Part shown: positions 51,472 through 60,750 of the stretch, piece after piece
Position numbering within the stretch: position 1 is the stretch's first letter
Layout of the letters: each line of letters opens with the position of its first letter
Origin: Methylorubrum suomiense
Lineage (GTDB): Bacteria; Pseudomonadota; Alphaproteobacteria; Rhizobiales; Beijerinckiaceae
Assembly: GCF_022179765.1 (NCBI RefSeq)
Contig: NZ_BPRE01000002.1
Location: 186,001 to 250,000 of the forward strand
Direction of reading: 5' to 3'
DNA: 64,000 nt
Notes under the pieces: model-generated
Databases searched by the model: none
Told to the model about the DNA's origin: nothing
Seen by the model: the letters and a program-made list of their open reading frames with translations, nothing else
Program-made: the position numbers and the translations under genes

Positions 51472-51572
51472 TGAATGCGCAATTTATTCTGACGAATGCT
51501 TGACCTGTGCCATGGCCGGGGGCATATTCCGGTCATGGGCAGGTACAGCCTCCCATCAGCAGGAGCATCCTA

Positions 51573-51986
51573 ATGAACGCTTACACCGACATCAGCCCCG
51601 CAGCCGTCACCGCCGCCTTCGAGTGCGCGCGCGGCTCCTACCAGCGCGCCGTTCTCAACGGCACCGAGGCCTGGTCCGGCTCGACGCTGACCGGCCGCGC
51701 CGCCCGCTACGGTTCTAAGTACCGGACCAGCCGCGAGGAGCTCCTCGCCCGCCTCGAAGCGCATCCCGACCTCGCCGTCGAGGAGCGCTTGGCCCGCCGC
51801 CGGACCGTCGCCATCGTCACCCGCCAGGAGGCCGAGGCCGCCGGCGGCGCCTACGCCCACATCGAGGCCGAGGCGGAGCGCCAGCGCATCGAGCAGGAGC
51901 AGGCCGATGACGAGGCCCAGCGGCTCGCCTTCCTCCAGCGTCTGGAGGATCACCGCCTCGACATGCTCGCCCTCGCCGAGATCTGA
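51573..51986 (+). CDS. Hypothetical coiled-coil protein, 137 aa
   Basis: Begins MNAYTDISPAAVTAAFECAR after an AGGAG nine bases upstream. The second half is a long charged helix (EAERQRIEQEQADDEAQRLA). No family recognised. Confidence 0.65.
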   Translation: MNAYTDISPAAVTAAFECARGSYQRAVLNGTEAWSGSTLTGRAARYGSKYRTSREELLARLEAHPDLAVEERLARRRTVAIVTRQEAEAAGGAYAHIEAEAERQRIEQEQADDEAQRLAFLQRLEDHRLDMLALAEI

Positions 51987-52120
51987 CGCCACCACCAGCC
52001 GGGGCAATCGCCCCGGCCTCTCGCGGGCCACCTCATGGGGCGTCCCGCCAGGGGCCGGATTCCTTCTCCCCCTCGGGCCGGCATGAGCCGCCCGCCACCG
52101 ACACCGCAGGAGCATCCTCG

Positions 52121-52558
52121 ATGCGTCAGTCTCTCCGTCCCGCGTCCTCGCGGCGCCCCCTCCGCGAGGACGAGGCCGGCCCCGCCCGGACCCGTTCCGA
52201 GAACGTCGCTCACTACCTGGCCCTGGTGCTCGGTGAGCCCGAGGTCCACATCTGCCGCCCCGTCGATCCCCGGACGCAGGAGCCGATGCACGAGGACCTC
52301 GCCATGGAGGTCTGGGCCCGGTCGCACGACGAGGCCCGCATCATCTGGCAGCAGGCGGTCCTCGCCGACCACTTCGACGCCATCCCCGACGGCGCGCTGT
52401 ATCTCCTCGTCGAGACCACCCCGCTGGAGACCGTCCCGACCGGCCGGCGCAAGCCCCTGCCGGCGAACAGGTCCGGCTATCACGTCGACCTGCTCAACCT
52501 TGCGTTCCTCGCGGAGCTGGAGCCCGAGGTCGTCCGCGCCCGCAGCCTCGGCATCTAA
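52121..52558 (+). CDS. Hypothetical protein, 145 aa
   Basis: Alpha/beta soluble protein (HYLALVLGEPEVHICRPVDP, LAMEVWARSHDEARIIWQQA, YHVDLLNLAFLAELEPEVVR). The leader has GCAGGAGCATCCTCG like the previous gene. No family. Confidence 0.6.
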   Translation: MRQSLRPASSRRPLREDEAGPARTRSENVAHYLALVLGEPEVHICRPVDPRTQEPMHEDLAMEVWARSHDEARIIWQQAVLADHFDAIPDGALYLLVETTPLETVPTGRRKPLPANRSGYHVDLLNLAFLAELEPEVVRARSLGI

Positions 52559-52569
52559 GGAGCCCCGCC

Positions 52570-52869
52570 ATGATCGTCGCCGAGATCCCCGCCCGCTACC
52601 GCGTCCCCGCCGTCGAGAGCGTCCAGCACGCCCTTCGCGACGCCGTCACCATCGAGGACGCTCGCGCCCGCGTCGCGCAGTTCGACCTGGCCACCGGCCG
52701 CCCCCGGCCCGCCTGGTACCGCGAGGAGCGCCCCGACGATGCCCACGGCGCCACGCTCGTCAGCGGCGCCGTCCTGGCCTGGGGTCGATTCGCCCCGTTC
52801 GAGCCGTGGGAGTTGTTCCTGTGGTTGGATGCCGACCGCGGCACGGTCGTATGGCGGGAGAAGCTTTGA
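52570..52869 (+). CDS. Hypothetical protein, 99 aa
   Basis: Follows the previous gene by 11 bp with AAGGAG before the ATG. Contains a short helix then GATLVSGAVLAWGRFAPFEP and WLDADRGTVVWREKL. Unrecognised; TGATG overlap with the next gene. Confidence 0.6.
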   Translation: MIVAEIPARYRVPAVESVQHALRDAVTIEDARARVAQFDLATGRPRPAWYREERPDDAHGATLVSGAVLAWGRFAPFEPWELFLWLDADRGTVVWREKL

Positions 52870-53183
52870 TGACGCCGCGCGAGATGCTGGCCCGCGCCGG
52901 CGAGGCCCTGACGGGCGACGACAACTGGGCGAAGGCGCTGGCCCGGGCCCTGGGGGCCCACCATCCGGACGGCCCCCGCGAGACCATCGACCCGAGGTCC
53001 GTCAGCCGGTGGCGCACGGGCGCGATGGAGATCCTGCCCTGGGCCATCGAGGCTCTGCCGGCCATCCTCCAGGACCACGCGGACGCCCTTGAGACCGAGG
53101 CCGGCCACCTGCATGACGCCGCCGACGACGCGATGGTGGCGGCGTACGAGATCGAGCAGGGGCTCCGGGGGCCACGCCCCTGA
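52869..53183 (+). CDS. Hypothetical protein, 104 aa
   Basis: Helical: MTPREMLARAGEALTGDDNW, then DPRSVSRWRTGAMEILPWAI and DHADALETEAGHLHDA. The SVSRWRTG part resembles an HTH recognition helix, so DNA binding is possible. Last of the plus-strand run; a strong terminator follows. Confidence 0.6.
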   Translation: MTPREMLARAGEALTGDDNWAKALARALGAHHPDGPRETIDPRSVSRWRTGAMEILPWAIEALPAILQDHADALETEAGHLHDAADDAMVAAYEIEQGLRGPRP

Positions 53184-53204
53184 TAGCCAGAGAGATGGAT
53201 AGGC

Positions 53205-53235
53205 GAAGGGCCCCCGGGATGACCGGGGGCCCTTC
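53205..53235. terminator. Strong bidirectional hairpin terminator
   Basis: 13-bp perfect stem (GAAGGGCCCCCGG / CCGGGGGCCCTTC) with a GATGA loop, between the convergent genes ending at 53183 and 53241. Confidence 0.85.
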
Positions 53236-53240
53236 TCGTT

Positions 53241-53843
53241 TCAGGCCTGGGCCTCGCGCTCAGCGGCCCGCCAGCGCTCCTCGGGCTGATCGGGCGTCGC
53301 CTCCATCCGGGCGATGACGTCCTCCAGCCGGGCCGTCGCGTAGCCCCAGACGTCGACGCCGACGTCGCACGACTGCGACGTCCCGGGGAGCGTCCCGTGC
53401 GTGTGGCCGTGGACGTGCAGGACGCCTCGGAACGACCCCGGCCAGGCCCTGAGAGGGTAGTGGTCGCAGACGACGCGGCGGCCCGCGGCATGGACGGTCA
53501 GCCGCTCCTGGACGCTCTCCCAGGGGAGCGAAGTCACGCGGGGGCGGTCGTGGTTGCCGACCACGAGATGCTTATGCCCGGGGAGCGCCGCGAAGATCTC
53601 GGCGACCCTCTCGGGCGTGTGCCCCCACTCGAAGTCGCCGATATGGACGACGGTGTCGGTGGGGCGGACGCGCGAGACCCAGGCCTCGATGATGAGGGCG
53701 TCCATCTCGGCGACGTCGCGGAACGGCCGGCAGGATTGAGCAATGCTCCCCGCGTGGCCGAAATGGCTGTCTGCGGTCAGCCAGACCTGCCCCTTGGGCG
53801 GCGTCAGGTTGCGGTGGTGCGTGAGGGGAGCGTTGGTCTTCAT
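53241..53843 (-). CDS. Calcineurin-like metallophosphoesterase, 200 aa
   Basis: Metal-binding motifs in order: DSHFGH (about 25-30), GDFEW, GNHDRPR, CDHYPL and HGHTHG. This is the single-domain phosphoesterase type often carried by phages and plasmids; substrate unknown. Slightly long N-terminus MKTNAPLTHHRNLTPPKG. The ATG at 53843 is preceded by GGAGGCTGCC. Confidence 0.85.
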   Translation of the reverse strand: MKTNAPLTHHRNLTPPKGQVWLTADSHFGHAGSIAQSCRPFRDVAEMDALIIEAWVSRVRPTDTVVHIGDFEWGHTPERVAEIFAALPGHKHLVVGNHDRPRVTSLPWESVQERLTVHAAGRRVVCDHYPLRAWPGSFRGVLHVHGHTHGTLPGTSQSCDVGVDVWGYATARLEDVIARMEATPDQPEERWRAAEREAQA

Positions 53844-54054
53844 CAGGGCAGCCTCCGTGGAAGGGGGGCTGCGCGCGCGGCGTCACGCCCCCGGGATGGT
53901 CGGTCTCGTCGGTTTGGGGGCTATTCGGCGTTTCACGGGTGCCTCTCGGTCGCGGTGTGGGACCAGGGATCGCAGCTCCAGATTCGACCCGTCAAGCGGG
54001 GTCGTGCGGCAGGGTTAACGGAAAGCCTGGGCGGGGGCGGCCGCTGCAAAAGCT

Positions 54055-54363
54055 TCACCCGGCCGGGCCGTCTGGTGAGGGTTGTGCAGCCCCGGGCACG
54101 TCGCGGTCCGGAGGGCGCCGGCTCCCGAGGTCGGCGAACCGCGCCCGGCACCAGGGCACGTACTGCGACGGCCCCCGCTTGCCCCAGGCCTTGGGCCACC
54201 GGCACGACACCAGTGCCAGCAGGACGTCCTCCTGGCTCGCCCGCGGTCCAAGGCGGGCGATCAGCCTCTCGGTGTCGTAGGAGCCCTGGCGCCGGGGGCA
54301 CCAGGGGCAGACGATGACGACCCGCCGGTAGGGGAACGCCCCCAGCGTGCGCGGCACCTCCAT
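54055..54363 (-). CDS. Zinc-ribbon-like hypothetical protein, 102 aa
   Basis: VVIVCPWCPRRQGSYDTERL suggests half of a zinc ribbon; further cysteines in SCRWP and PWCRARF may complete it. GPRASQEDVLLALVS is a helix. ATG at 54363 with GGAGGG upstream. Unrecognised. Confidence 0.55.
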   Translation of the reverse strand: MEVPRTLGAFPYRRVVIVCPWCPRRQGSYDTERLIARLGPRASQEDVLLALVSCRWPKAWGKRGPSQYVPWCRARFADLGSRRPPDRDVPGAAQPSPDGPAG

Positions 54364-54423
54364 CCGTCCCTCCGTTGACCCGATCCGTCCGTTCCCTATC
54401 TGTTCTCATAGGCGGAGGGGTCA

Positions 54424-54624
54424 ATGCCAAGCTGGGACGACATCGCGGCTGCGGCCGCCGGGGACGAGCGGGACGCGCTGCGGAGGGCGATGGCGGAGGA
54501 CCTGGAGACGGCCGCTGCGCGCCGGGGCGGGCCGGGATTCCTCCGCGCCGAGCGCCCGGCCGATCTGGCGAGGGCGCTCGGGCGGGACCGGCGCGGACGC
54601 CGGCTGCGGCGGCTGGCCGGTTAG
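54424..54624 (+). CDS. Small basic helical protein, 66 aa
   Basis: MPSWDDIAAAAAGDERDALR then a Arg-rich tail (LGRDRRGRRLRRLAG), preceded by GGCGGAGGGGTCA. Its stop overlaps the integrase stop by four bases (convergent). Could be an excisionase-like factor by position, but no HTH is clear. Confidence 0.5.
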   Translation: MPSWDDIAAAAAGDERDALRRAMAEDLETAAARRGGPGFLRAERPADLARALGRDRRGRRLRRLAG

Positions 54625-56234
54625 GCGGCGATCTTCCGGGGGCGACCGGGGTTGCGCTTGGCGGGCTTGCGCTTCGGGCGCGCCCGCGGCGCCGGCAACG
54701 GCTGCAGGGCAAGCGATGCCCGCTCCCGCTCGACCTCGGCCAGCAGCGCGTCGCACCACAGCGCCATGCCCTCGGCCTTGAGCGCGATCCGCTGCGCGGT
54801 GTCGTAGTGCAGCCGCGTCACCGACGCCGTCTGCTCCCGCAGGTCCTTCGCCCCCGCGATCTCGTGGTCGAGGATGGCCGAGGCGGCGCCGCCGAGCCTC
54901 CGGTTGACGAGGAACTCGGTGATGCTCCTTCTGACGTCATGAAGCGTCCACTTGCGGATGCCGTGCTCCGTCAGGAGGTCCGGGATAGGCTCCTCCGGGG
55001 AGACCCGCTTCGGATCGGGCTGCTTATGGCGCTTGCCGGCAAGGCGGAAGAGGACCTGGTTCATCGACCCGGCGCTCGCGTGGCCCGCGCCCCGCTTTGG
55101 CGGGAAAAGCCACCTGTTCGACTTGGCGCGGGCGGGCGCGAGCAGGCCTTCGAGCTCTCGCCAGGCCGCGGGGGGCAGCGGCAGGACGTGCTGGCGCCGC
55201 GACTTCATCTGCGGCCCCTGCCACGTCACCGCGACCCAATCGCCTCCCGGGACTCCGGCGTCCTGCGAGATGTGGCCGACCTGATCGAGCTCCGTCTTGG
55301 CGACCTGGCCCGTGCGCTGGCCCGTGAGGACAGTGAACCACAGCAACCCGAGCGTGCCGGCCGACGTCCCGTGCTCCGTCTGCCCGAGGGAGCGGTGGCG
55401 CTCGGCCAGGGCGAGGGTGCGGGCGAGCTCCGTCAACGTCGGCGTGTGCTTGCGCTTCCCGGACTTGTACTCGACGTGCCATTGCTCGCGCCACATCGGC
55501 CACTTCTCCTCGGCCCTGGCCAGGCCGCTCTTGCCGCTGTGCGTCCGCCAAGTCCAATCGAAGGCGTCCCGGGCCTGGTTCACGCACCGCGCGGCGGTCG
55601 ACAGGGAATAGTTGGCGATGATCTCGTCCCTGATCTCCTGCAACCTCTCGACGCTGATGGTGCAGACCAGCATTCCCTCCAAGCATGCGTAGCCGGGGTG
55701 CCGCAGGTACTTGGCGTACTTGGGTAGATAGCTCGCCTCGACCTTGGTCGCCTTGTAGTCGAGGAACTCCTCGATCATGTCCTCCCAGAACCACGGCCCG
55801 TTCCGGCGCCGGATCATGCTCGGCACCGGCGGCGGCTCCGAGCGGTCCGGGAAGGCGACGTCGCCGACGACTTCGAGGTCGCCGCCGGTCCGCGCCATGA
55901 TGTTATGGAAGACCGACATCTCGAACTTCATGTTGTCGCCCTGCCGCAGGCCGACCTTCGCCTTCTCGGCGGCGAACCGGGCCTGGGTGACGTCGAGAAG
56001 GTGGTAGGCGCCCAGCTTCACCGTGTCAGTCCTGGTGCGCAGGTACCAGGTCAGGGCCTGGGGCGTGAGGCGCAGCGTCAGCCCGCGCTCCTCCGTGTCG
56101 CCCCATTCCATGCCCCGGCCAGGGACCTTGCCGTCCAGCAGCATCCGCTCGGCCTTGTTCACGTGGTTCTTCGTCAGCTTCACCGTCTCGCGCGTGTAGC
56201 CCCGCTTGGCCTTCGTCGTCGCCCCCGCCGCCAT
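54621..56234 (-). CDS. int: Tyrosine recombinase/integrase, 537 aa
   Basis: Site-specific recombinase of the island type, long N-terminal arm-binding and core-binding parts. Catalytic residues seen: Arg in TVLTGQRTGQV, H-x-x-R in LHDVRRSITEFL, a later His in ILDHEIAG and the nucleophile Tyr in RLHYDTAQRIAL. A basic C-terminal tail (PKRKPAKRNPGRPRK) probably binds DNA. It lies 150 bp from the tRNA-Gly fragment, the usual place next to its attachment site. Confidence 0.93.
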   Translation of the reverse strand: MAAGATTKAKRGYTRETVKLTKNHVNKAERMLLDGKVPGRGMEWGDTEERGLTLRLTPQALTWYLRTRTDTVKLGAYHLLDVTQARFAAEKAKVGLRQGDNMKFEMSVFHNIMARTGGDLEVVGDVAFPDRSEPPPVPSMIRRRNGPWFWEDMIEEFLDYKATKVEASYLPKYAKYLRHPGYACLEGMLVCTISVERLQEIRDEIIANYSLSTAARCVNQARDAFDWTWRTHSGKSGLARAEEKWPMWREQWHVEYKSGKRKHTPTLTELARTLALAERHRSLGQTEHGTSAGTLGLLWFTVLTGQRTGQVAKTELDQVGHISQDAGVPGGDWVAVTWQGPQMKSRRQHVLPLPPAAWRELEGLLAPARAKSNRWLFPPKRGAGHASAGSMNQVLFRLAGKRHKQPDPKRVSPEEPIPDLLTEHGIRKWTLHDVRRSITEFLVNRRLGGAASAILDHEIAGAKDLREQTASVTRLHYDTAQRIALKAEGMALWCDALLAEVERERASLALQPLPAPRARPKRKPAKRNPGRPRKIAA

Positions 56235-56387
56235 TCCCGTCCCCCGCGATACAACACCGATACAACGCGGGTCCCGAGAGACCCCGCAAGCCCGGCGTAG
56301 GCCGAAAGGCGGGAAAACCCCAATGGATTCAATGGGTGGTTAACGACCGATGGCCGGCGCCCGGCGGGGGCGTTAGGTGGTCAACAA

Positions 56388-56433
56388 GCCTTCCAAGCTG
56401 AATACGAGGGTTCGATTCCCTTCACCCGCTCCA
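56388..56433 (+). other. Attachment scar: 3-prime part of tRNA-Gly(TCC)
   Basis: The 46 bases from the anticodon arm to CCA match tRNA-Gly: CTTCCAA anticodon loop, GGGTTCGATTCCC T-arm and CACCCGCTCCA acceptor end. Upstream sequence does not fold as the 5-prime half (D-arm and acceptor pairing are degraded), so this is the displaced chromosomal end left by integration, not a working tRNA. Confidence 0.85.
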
Positions 56434-56522
56434 TTCCGCCTTTGTGATCCTCGCGTCGGCCCATCCCGTTCGGCCGCAGAACGCGATTCAAGGGACGCAA
56501 ACCCCAGTAGCTGCGAAACGAC

Positions 56523-56852
56523 TTAGAGCAGCAAGTCGCGGGCCTGCGCTTCGGTTCGGACCGTATCGAGCAGGGCGCGCGAGGCGATGAGCCTGCGGTC
56601 CAGCATCGGATCGGTCAGCCGATCGATGAAGATCGGTGCGGTCCCGCGGGCCTCCCGCGTCCGCTTCTCGAGATCGTAGCGCAGGGCGCGCAGATACGGG
56701 ATGCCCATCGGGCCGAGGCGGTCGAGGGCCGGACCGAGTTCCGAGAGAAAGTCCCGCGAGAGGCCCGCGAGCCCGACCTGAGCGCTCGCGTAGGCTCCGA
56801 TCAGGCTGTGCGCGCGCCCGACCGCTTCCTGGGGAAAGGGGGTTCGGAACAT
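56523..56852 (-). CDS. Conserved hypothetical protein, 109 aa
   Basis: All-helical: MFRTPFPQEAVGRAHSLIGA, GLAGLSRDFLSELGPALDRL, RALRYDLEKRTREARG. Unrecognised. The first gene on the core side of the att site, minus strand, with its own 229-bp upstream region shared with fabD. Confidence 0.6.
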   Translation of the reverse strand: MFRTPFPQEAVGRAHSLIGAYASAQVGLAGLSRDFLSELGPALDRLGPMGIPYLRALRYDLEKRTREARGTAPIFIDRLTDPMLDRRLIASRALLDTVRTEAQARDLLL

Positions 56853-57081
56853 GATCGAACGGATCCCGCAAGCGACGGGGACTCTGGAGCAACGCGCGGA
56901 ATCACGGCCGGTTCGAGCCGAACCGTTCCGGCATGCGAAGTCGGCCGAATGATTGGCGGAACCTTCGGTCTTGTGCGTTGCATTGTTGACACCCGCTTTC
57001 GGCGATGCCAGTCCGCCGCACCTTGAGCCGCCGGGGCGCCCGCCTCGGACCGGCGAGTGACGGCAGGGGCGACGGAGCGTC

Positions 57082-58014
57082 ATGACGCGGGCCTTCATCT
57101 TTCCGGGGCAGGGCAGCCAAGCTGTCGGCATGGGCAAGGCGCTCGCCGAGACCTCCCCGGCCGCGCGCGCGGTCTTCGAGGAGGTCGACGAGGCGCTCGG
57201 CCAGAACCTTTCCCGTCTGATGTTCGAAGGCCCCGCCGACGAGCTGACCCTCACCGCCAATGCCCAGCCGGCGCTGATGGCGGCGAGCCTCGCGGTCCTG
57301 CGCACGCTCGAAGCCGAGCGCGGCCTCGACCTCGCCCGCGACGCGGCCTTCGTCGCCGGCCACTCGCTCGGCGAATATTCGGCCCTCGCCGCTGCCGGCG
57401 CGTTTTCCATCGCCGACGCTGCCCGCCTTCTGCGCATCCGCGGACAGGCGATGCAGAAGGCGGTCGCACCCGGCATCGGTGCCATGGCCGCCCTGCTCGG
57501 ACCCGATCTCGAGACCGCCCGCACCATCGCCGAGGAAGCTGCCGAAGGGATGGTCTGCGGCGTCGCCAACGACAACGGCGCCGGCCAAGTCGTGCTGTCG
57601 GGCCACAAGGAAGCGGTGGATCGGGCGATGGCGCTGGCGCAGTCCCGCGGTGTGCGCCGGGCCGTGCTCCTCAACGTTTCCGCCCCGTTCCACTGCGCCC
57701 TGATGGCCCCCGCGGCCGAGACCATGAAGGCGGCACTCGCCGACGTGGCGCTGAAGGCCCCGATCGTGCCGGTCTATGCCAACGTCACCGCCGGCCCGCT
57801 GACCGAGCCGGCGGCGATCCGCGAAGCCTTGGTGGTTCAGGTCACTGGTACCGTGCGCTGGAGCGAGAGCGTCGCCGCCATGGCGGAGGCGGGCGTCGAC
57901 CGTTTCTATGAACTCGGCGCCGGCAAGGTGCTGAGCGGCCTCGTCAAGCGGATCGCGCCGGGCGCCACGGCAAGCGCCGTCGGCACGCCCGACGATGTCG
58001 CCGCCTACGCCTGA
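57082..58014 (+). CDS. fabD: Malonyl-CoA:ACP transacylase
   Basis: 310 aa, usual length. FPGQGSQAVGMGKALAE at the start, active-site serine in AGHSLGEYSALAA, arginine in LLRIRGQAMQ, and catalytic histidine in NVSAPFHCALM. Transfers malonyl from CoA to ACP for fatty-acid elongation. First of the fab cluster; fabG follows after 21 bp. Confidence 0.97.
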   Translation: MTRAFIFPGQGSQAVGMGKALAETSPAARAVFEEVDEALGQNLSRLMFEGPADELTLTANAQPALMAASLAVLRTLEAERGLDLARDAAFVAGHSLGEYSALAAAGAFSIADAARLLRIRGQAMQKAVAPGIGAMAALLGPDLETARTIAEEAAEGMVCGVANDNGAGQVVLSGHKEAVDRAMALAQSRGVRRAVLLNVSAPFHCALMAPAAETMKAALADVALKAPIVPVYANVTAGPLTEPAAIREALVVQVTGTVRWSESVAAMAEAGVDRFYELGAGKVLSGLVKRIAPGATASAVGTPDDVAAYA

Positions 58015-58035
58015 TCAAATCCCGAGGGGAGCCCC

Positions 58036-58776
58036 ATGTTCGACCTCACCGGCCGCAAGGCCCTTGTCACCGGCGCGACCGGCGGGCTCGGCGGCGCCAT
58101 CGCCCGGGCCCTGCATGCCCAGGGAGCGCATGTCGCCCTGTCCGGCACGCGCAAAGCGGTGCTCGACGAACTCGCGGCGGAACTCGGTGGCGAGCGCGTT
58201 GCCGTGGTGGAGGCGAATCTCGCCGACAAGGATGCGGTCGAGGCGTTGCTTCCCGCGGCCGAATCGGCCCTCGGCGGGCTCGACATTCTGGTCAACAATG
58301 CCGGCATCACCCGCGACAACCTCTTCATGCGGATGAAGGACGAGGAGTGGGAGGCGGTTCTCAACGTCAACCTCACCGCCGCCTTTCGGCTGTCGCGCGC
58401 CGCGCTTCGGGGCATGATGAAGCGCCGCCATGGCCGCATTATCGGTATCGGTTCGGTCGTCGGTGCCACCGGCAATCCGGGCCAGGGCAATTACGCGGCG
58501 GCGAAGGCGGGCCTCGTCGGCATGACCAAGGCCCTCGCGGCCGAGGTGGCCACCCGCAACATCACCGTGAATTGCATCGCGCCGGGCTTCATCGCATCGG
58601 CCATGACCGATGCGCTCAACGAGAAGCAGCGCGAGACCATCCTGACCCGCGTGCCCGCCGGCCGTCTCGGCACGGGTGCAGAGATCGGCGCCGCCGCCGT
58701 CTACTTGGCGTCGGACGAAGCGGCCTACGTCACCGGTCAGACCCTCCACGTCAACGGTGGTATGGCCATGTATTGA
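58036..58776 (+). CDS. fabG: 3-oxoacyl-ACP reductase
   Basis: 246 aa short-chain dehydrogenase. NADPH motif TGATGGLGGAIA, NNAG in ILVNNAGITRDN, catalytic SVVGATGNPGQGNYAAAKAG (Ser, Tyr, Lys) and the FabG-type end VTGQTLHVNGGMAMY. Reduces 3-oxoacyl-ACP in each elongation round. Confidence 0.97.
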   Translation: MFDLTGRKALVTGATGGLGGAIARALHAQGAHVALSGTRKAVLDELAAELGGERVAVVEANLADKDAVEALLPAAESALGGLDILVNNAGITRDNLFMRMKDEEWEAVLNVNLTAAFRLSRAALRGMMKRRHGRIIGIGSVVGATGNPGQGNYAAAKAGLVGMTKALAAEVATRNITVNCIAPGFIASAMTDALNEKQRETILTRVPAGRLGTGAEIGAAAVYLASDEAAYVTGQTLHVNGGMAMY

Positions 58777-59036
58777 GCGCGTCCACAGACATGGTTTCTG
58801 ACCAAGAAACCACGCCTCTGAACGCTTTCTGAACCGCCACTCGCCAGCGCAGAAACCCTGTGTTAACACCCGGCTCAGCCGTGCAGGGGAGTTGACGGTT
58901 CAGCGGGTTGCGGCTTTCCAAACCACGCGTGATCGAACAACGGCCGTTCTTTAAAAATCCCCCAAGCGGGAAGGCGGCCACGGCGCTTTCGTCAAAGCAC
59001 ACACCACCACGATCGAGAAGACGAGGACCAACAACG

Positions 59037-59273
59037 ATGAGCGATATCGCCGAGCGCGTGAAGAAGATCGTCGTCGAGCACCTGGGCGTCGAGCCGGAGA
59101 AGGTCACCGAGGCCTCCAACTTCATCGACGATCTCGGCGCCGACAGCCTCGACACTGTCGAGCTGGTGATGGCGTTCGAGGAGGAGTTCAACGTCGAGAT
59201 CCCGGACGACGCCGCCGAGACCATTCAGACGGTCGGCGACGCGATCAAGTTCCTGGAGAAGAACTCGGCCTGA
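59037..59273 (+). CDS. acpP: Acyl carrier protein
   Basis: 78 aa acidic four-helix protein starting [20 protein letters not shown]. Phosphopantetheine serine in [21 protein letters not shown] 260-bp leader precedes it with an A/T-richer stretch (TTCTTTAAAAATC), suggesting its own strong promoter. Confidence 0.98.
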   Translation: MSDIAERVKKIVVEHLGVEPEKVTEASNFIDDLGADSLDTVELVMAFEEEFNVEIPDDAAETIQTVGDAIKFLEKNSA

Positions 59274-59291
59274 TCAGGCGTCCTCGTGCGG

Positions 59292-59311
59292 GCGGGGTCT
59301 TTCGACCCCGC
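59292..59311 (+). terminator. Hairpin between acpP and fabF
   Basis: GCGGGGTC and GACCCCGC arms with a TTTC loop, 19 bp after the acpP stop. No T-run follows, so it may be a partial terminator or mRNA-stabilising end that raises acpP over fabF. Confidence 0.6.
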
Positions 59312-59382
59312 ACGCCGATTCCATTTGAGGCAACGGAGCCCCGGCCGCAGGGCCGGGTCAGCGGATCGATCGGGAACGTGCG

Positions 59383-60645
59383 ATGCGTCGGGTGGTGATT
59401 ACGGGGCTGGGCATGGTCACGCCGTTGGGAGGCGGCGTCGAACACACCTGGAGCCGGCTCATCGCCGGCGATAGCGGCGCGTCCCAGGTTGCGTCCTTCC
59501 AGACCGACGACCTCGCCTGCCGCATTGCCTGCACGCTGCCCTTCGGCGACGGCACCAACGGCACCTACAATCCCGATCAGTGGATGGAGGTGAAGGAGCA
59601 GCGCAAGGTCGATCCGTTCATCGTCTACGCCATGGCCGCCGCCGGCCAAGCGCTCGACGACGCCGATTGGCACCCGAAATCGGACAGGGACCAGGAAGCC
59701 ACCGGCGTCCTGATCGGCTCTGGCATCGGCGGCATCGGCACCATCTACGACGCCTCCGTCACCCTCCACGAGAAGGGTCCGCGGCGCATCTCACCGTTCT
59801 TCATTCCGGGCCGCATCATCAACCTCGCCTCGGGCCAGGTTTCGATCCAGCACGGGCTCAAGGGCCCGAACCACGCGGTCGTCACCGCCTGCTCCACTGG
59901 CGCGCATGCCATCGGCGACGCCTCGCGGCTGATCGCCCTGGGCGATGCCGACGTCATGGTGGCCGGCGGCACCGAGGCTCCCGTGAACCGGCTCTCCCTC
60001 GCGGGATTTGCCGCCTGCCGGGCGCTCTCCACCGGCTTCAACGACCAGCCGACCAAGGCTTCGCGCCCCTACGACCGTGACCGTGACGGCTTCGTCATGG
60101 GCGAGGGCGCCGGCGTCGTCGTGCTGGAGGAATACGAGCACGCCAAGGCTCGCGGCGCGAAGATCTACGCCGAGGTGATCGGCTACGGCCTGTCGGGCGA
60201 TGCCTATCACATCACCTCGCCCGCCCCGGACGGCGACGGCGGCTTCCGCTGCATGACGGCGGCGGTGAAGCGGGCCGGCATCCACCCGTCCGAGATCGAT
60301 TACATCAACGCCCACGGCACCTCGACGCCGCTCGGCGACGAGCTCGAGCTGAAGGCGGTCGAGCGGCTCCTCGGCGACGCCGCCTCGAAGGCCTCGATGT
60401 CCTCGACCAAATCCGCCATCGGCCATCTGCTCGGGGCCGCCGGCGCGGTGGAGGCGATCTTCTCCGTCCTGGCGATCCGCGACGGCGTGATGCCGCCGAC
60501 GCTGAATCTCGACAATCCCTCGGTGGAAACGGCCATCGACCTGATTCCGCACGAGGCCAAGCGCAAGCGTGTCGATACCGTCCTGTCGAACTCCTTCGGC
60601 TTCGGCGGCACCAACGCGTCGCTGCTGATGCGCCGGGTGGACTGA
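59383..60645 (+). CDS. fabF: 3-oxoacyl-ACP synthase II
   Basis: 420 aa condensing enzyme. MRRVVITGLGMVTPLGGGVE at the start, active-site Cys in VVTACSTGAHAIGDA, His in INAHGTSTPLGDELE and GHLLGAAGAVEAIF, end NSFGFGGTNASLLM. Adds two carbons from malonyl-ACP. Follows acpP in the same direction. Confidence 0.97.
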   Translation: MRRVVITGLGMVTPLGGGVEHTWSRLIAGDSGASQVASFQTDDLACRIACTLPFGDGTNGTYNPDQWMEVKEQRKVDPFIVYAMAAAGQALDDADWHPKSDRDQEATGVLIGSGIGGIGTIYDASVTLHEKGPRRISPFFIPGRIINLASGQVSIQHGLKGPNHAVVTACSTGAHAIGDASRLIALGDADVMVAGGTEAPVNRLSLAGFAACRALSTGFNDQPTKASRPYDRDRDGFVMGEGAGVVVLEEYEHAKARGAKIYAEVIGYGLSGDAYHITSPAPDGDGGFRCMTAAVKRAGIHPSEIDYINAHGTSTPLGDELELKAVERLLGDAASKASMSSTKSAIGHLLGAAGAVEAIFSVLAIRDGVMPPTLNLDNPSVETAIDLIPHEAKRKRVDTVLSNSFGFGGTNASLLMRRVD

Positions 60646-60652
60646 GCGCGCG

Positions 60653-60671
60653 AGCGGGCTTCGGGCCCGCT
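60653..60671 (+). terminator. Hairpin terminator after fabF
   Basis: AGCGGGC and GCCCGCT arms, TTCGG loop, followed by TTCGT, 8 bp after the fabF stop. Confidence 0.65.
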
Positions 60672-60750
60672 TTCGTGGGCGCGGTCGCCGCGTTAACGCC
60701 ATTTCGCCACAAAACAGCATAAGGGTCCGGCTCGACACGCGCGGCCGGCC

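Noticed and set aside
56365..56433. Intact tRNA-Gly gene
   Set aside because: The first half does not pair as acceptor and D-arm, and the anticodon stem has two mismatches; only the 3-prime part is tRNA-like.
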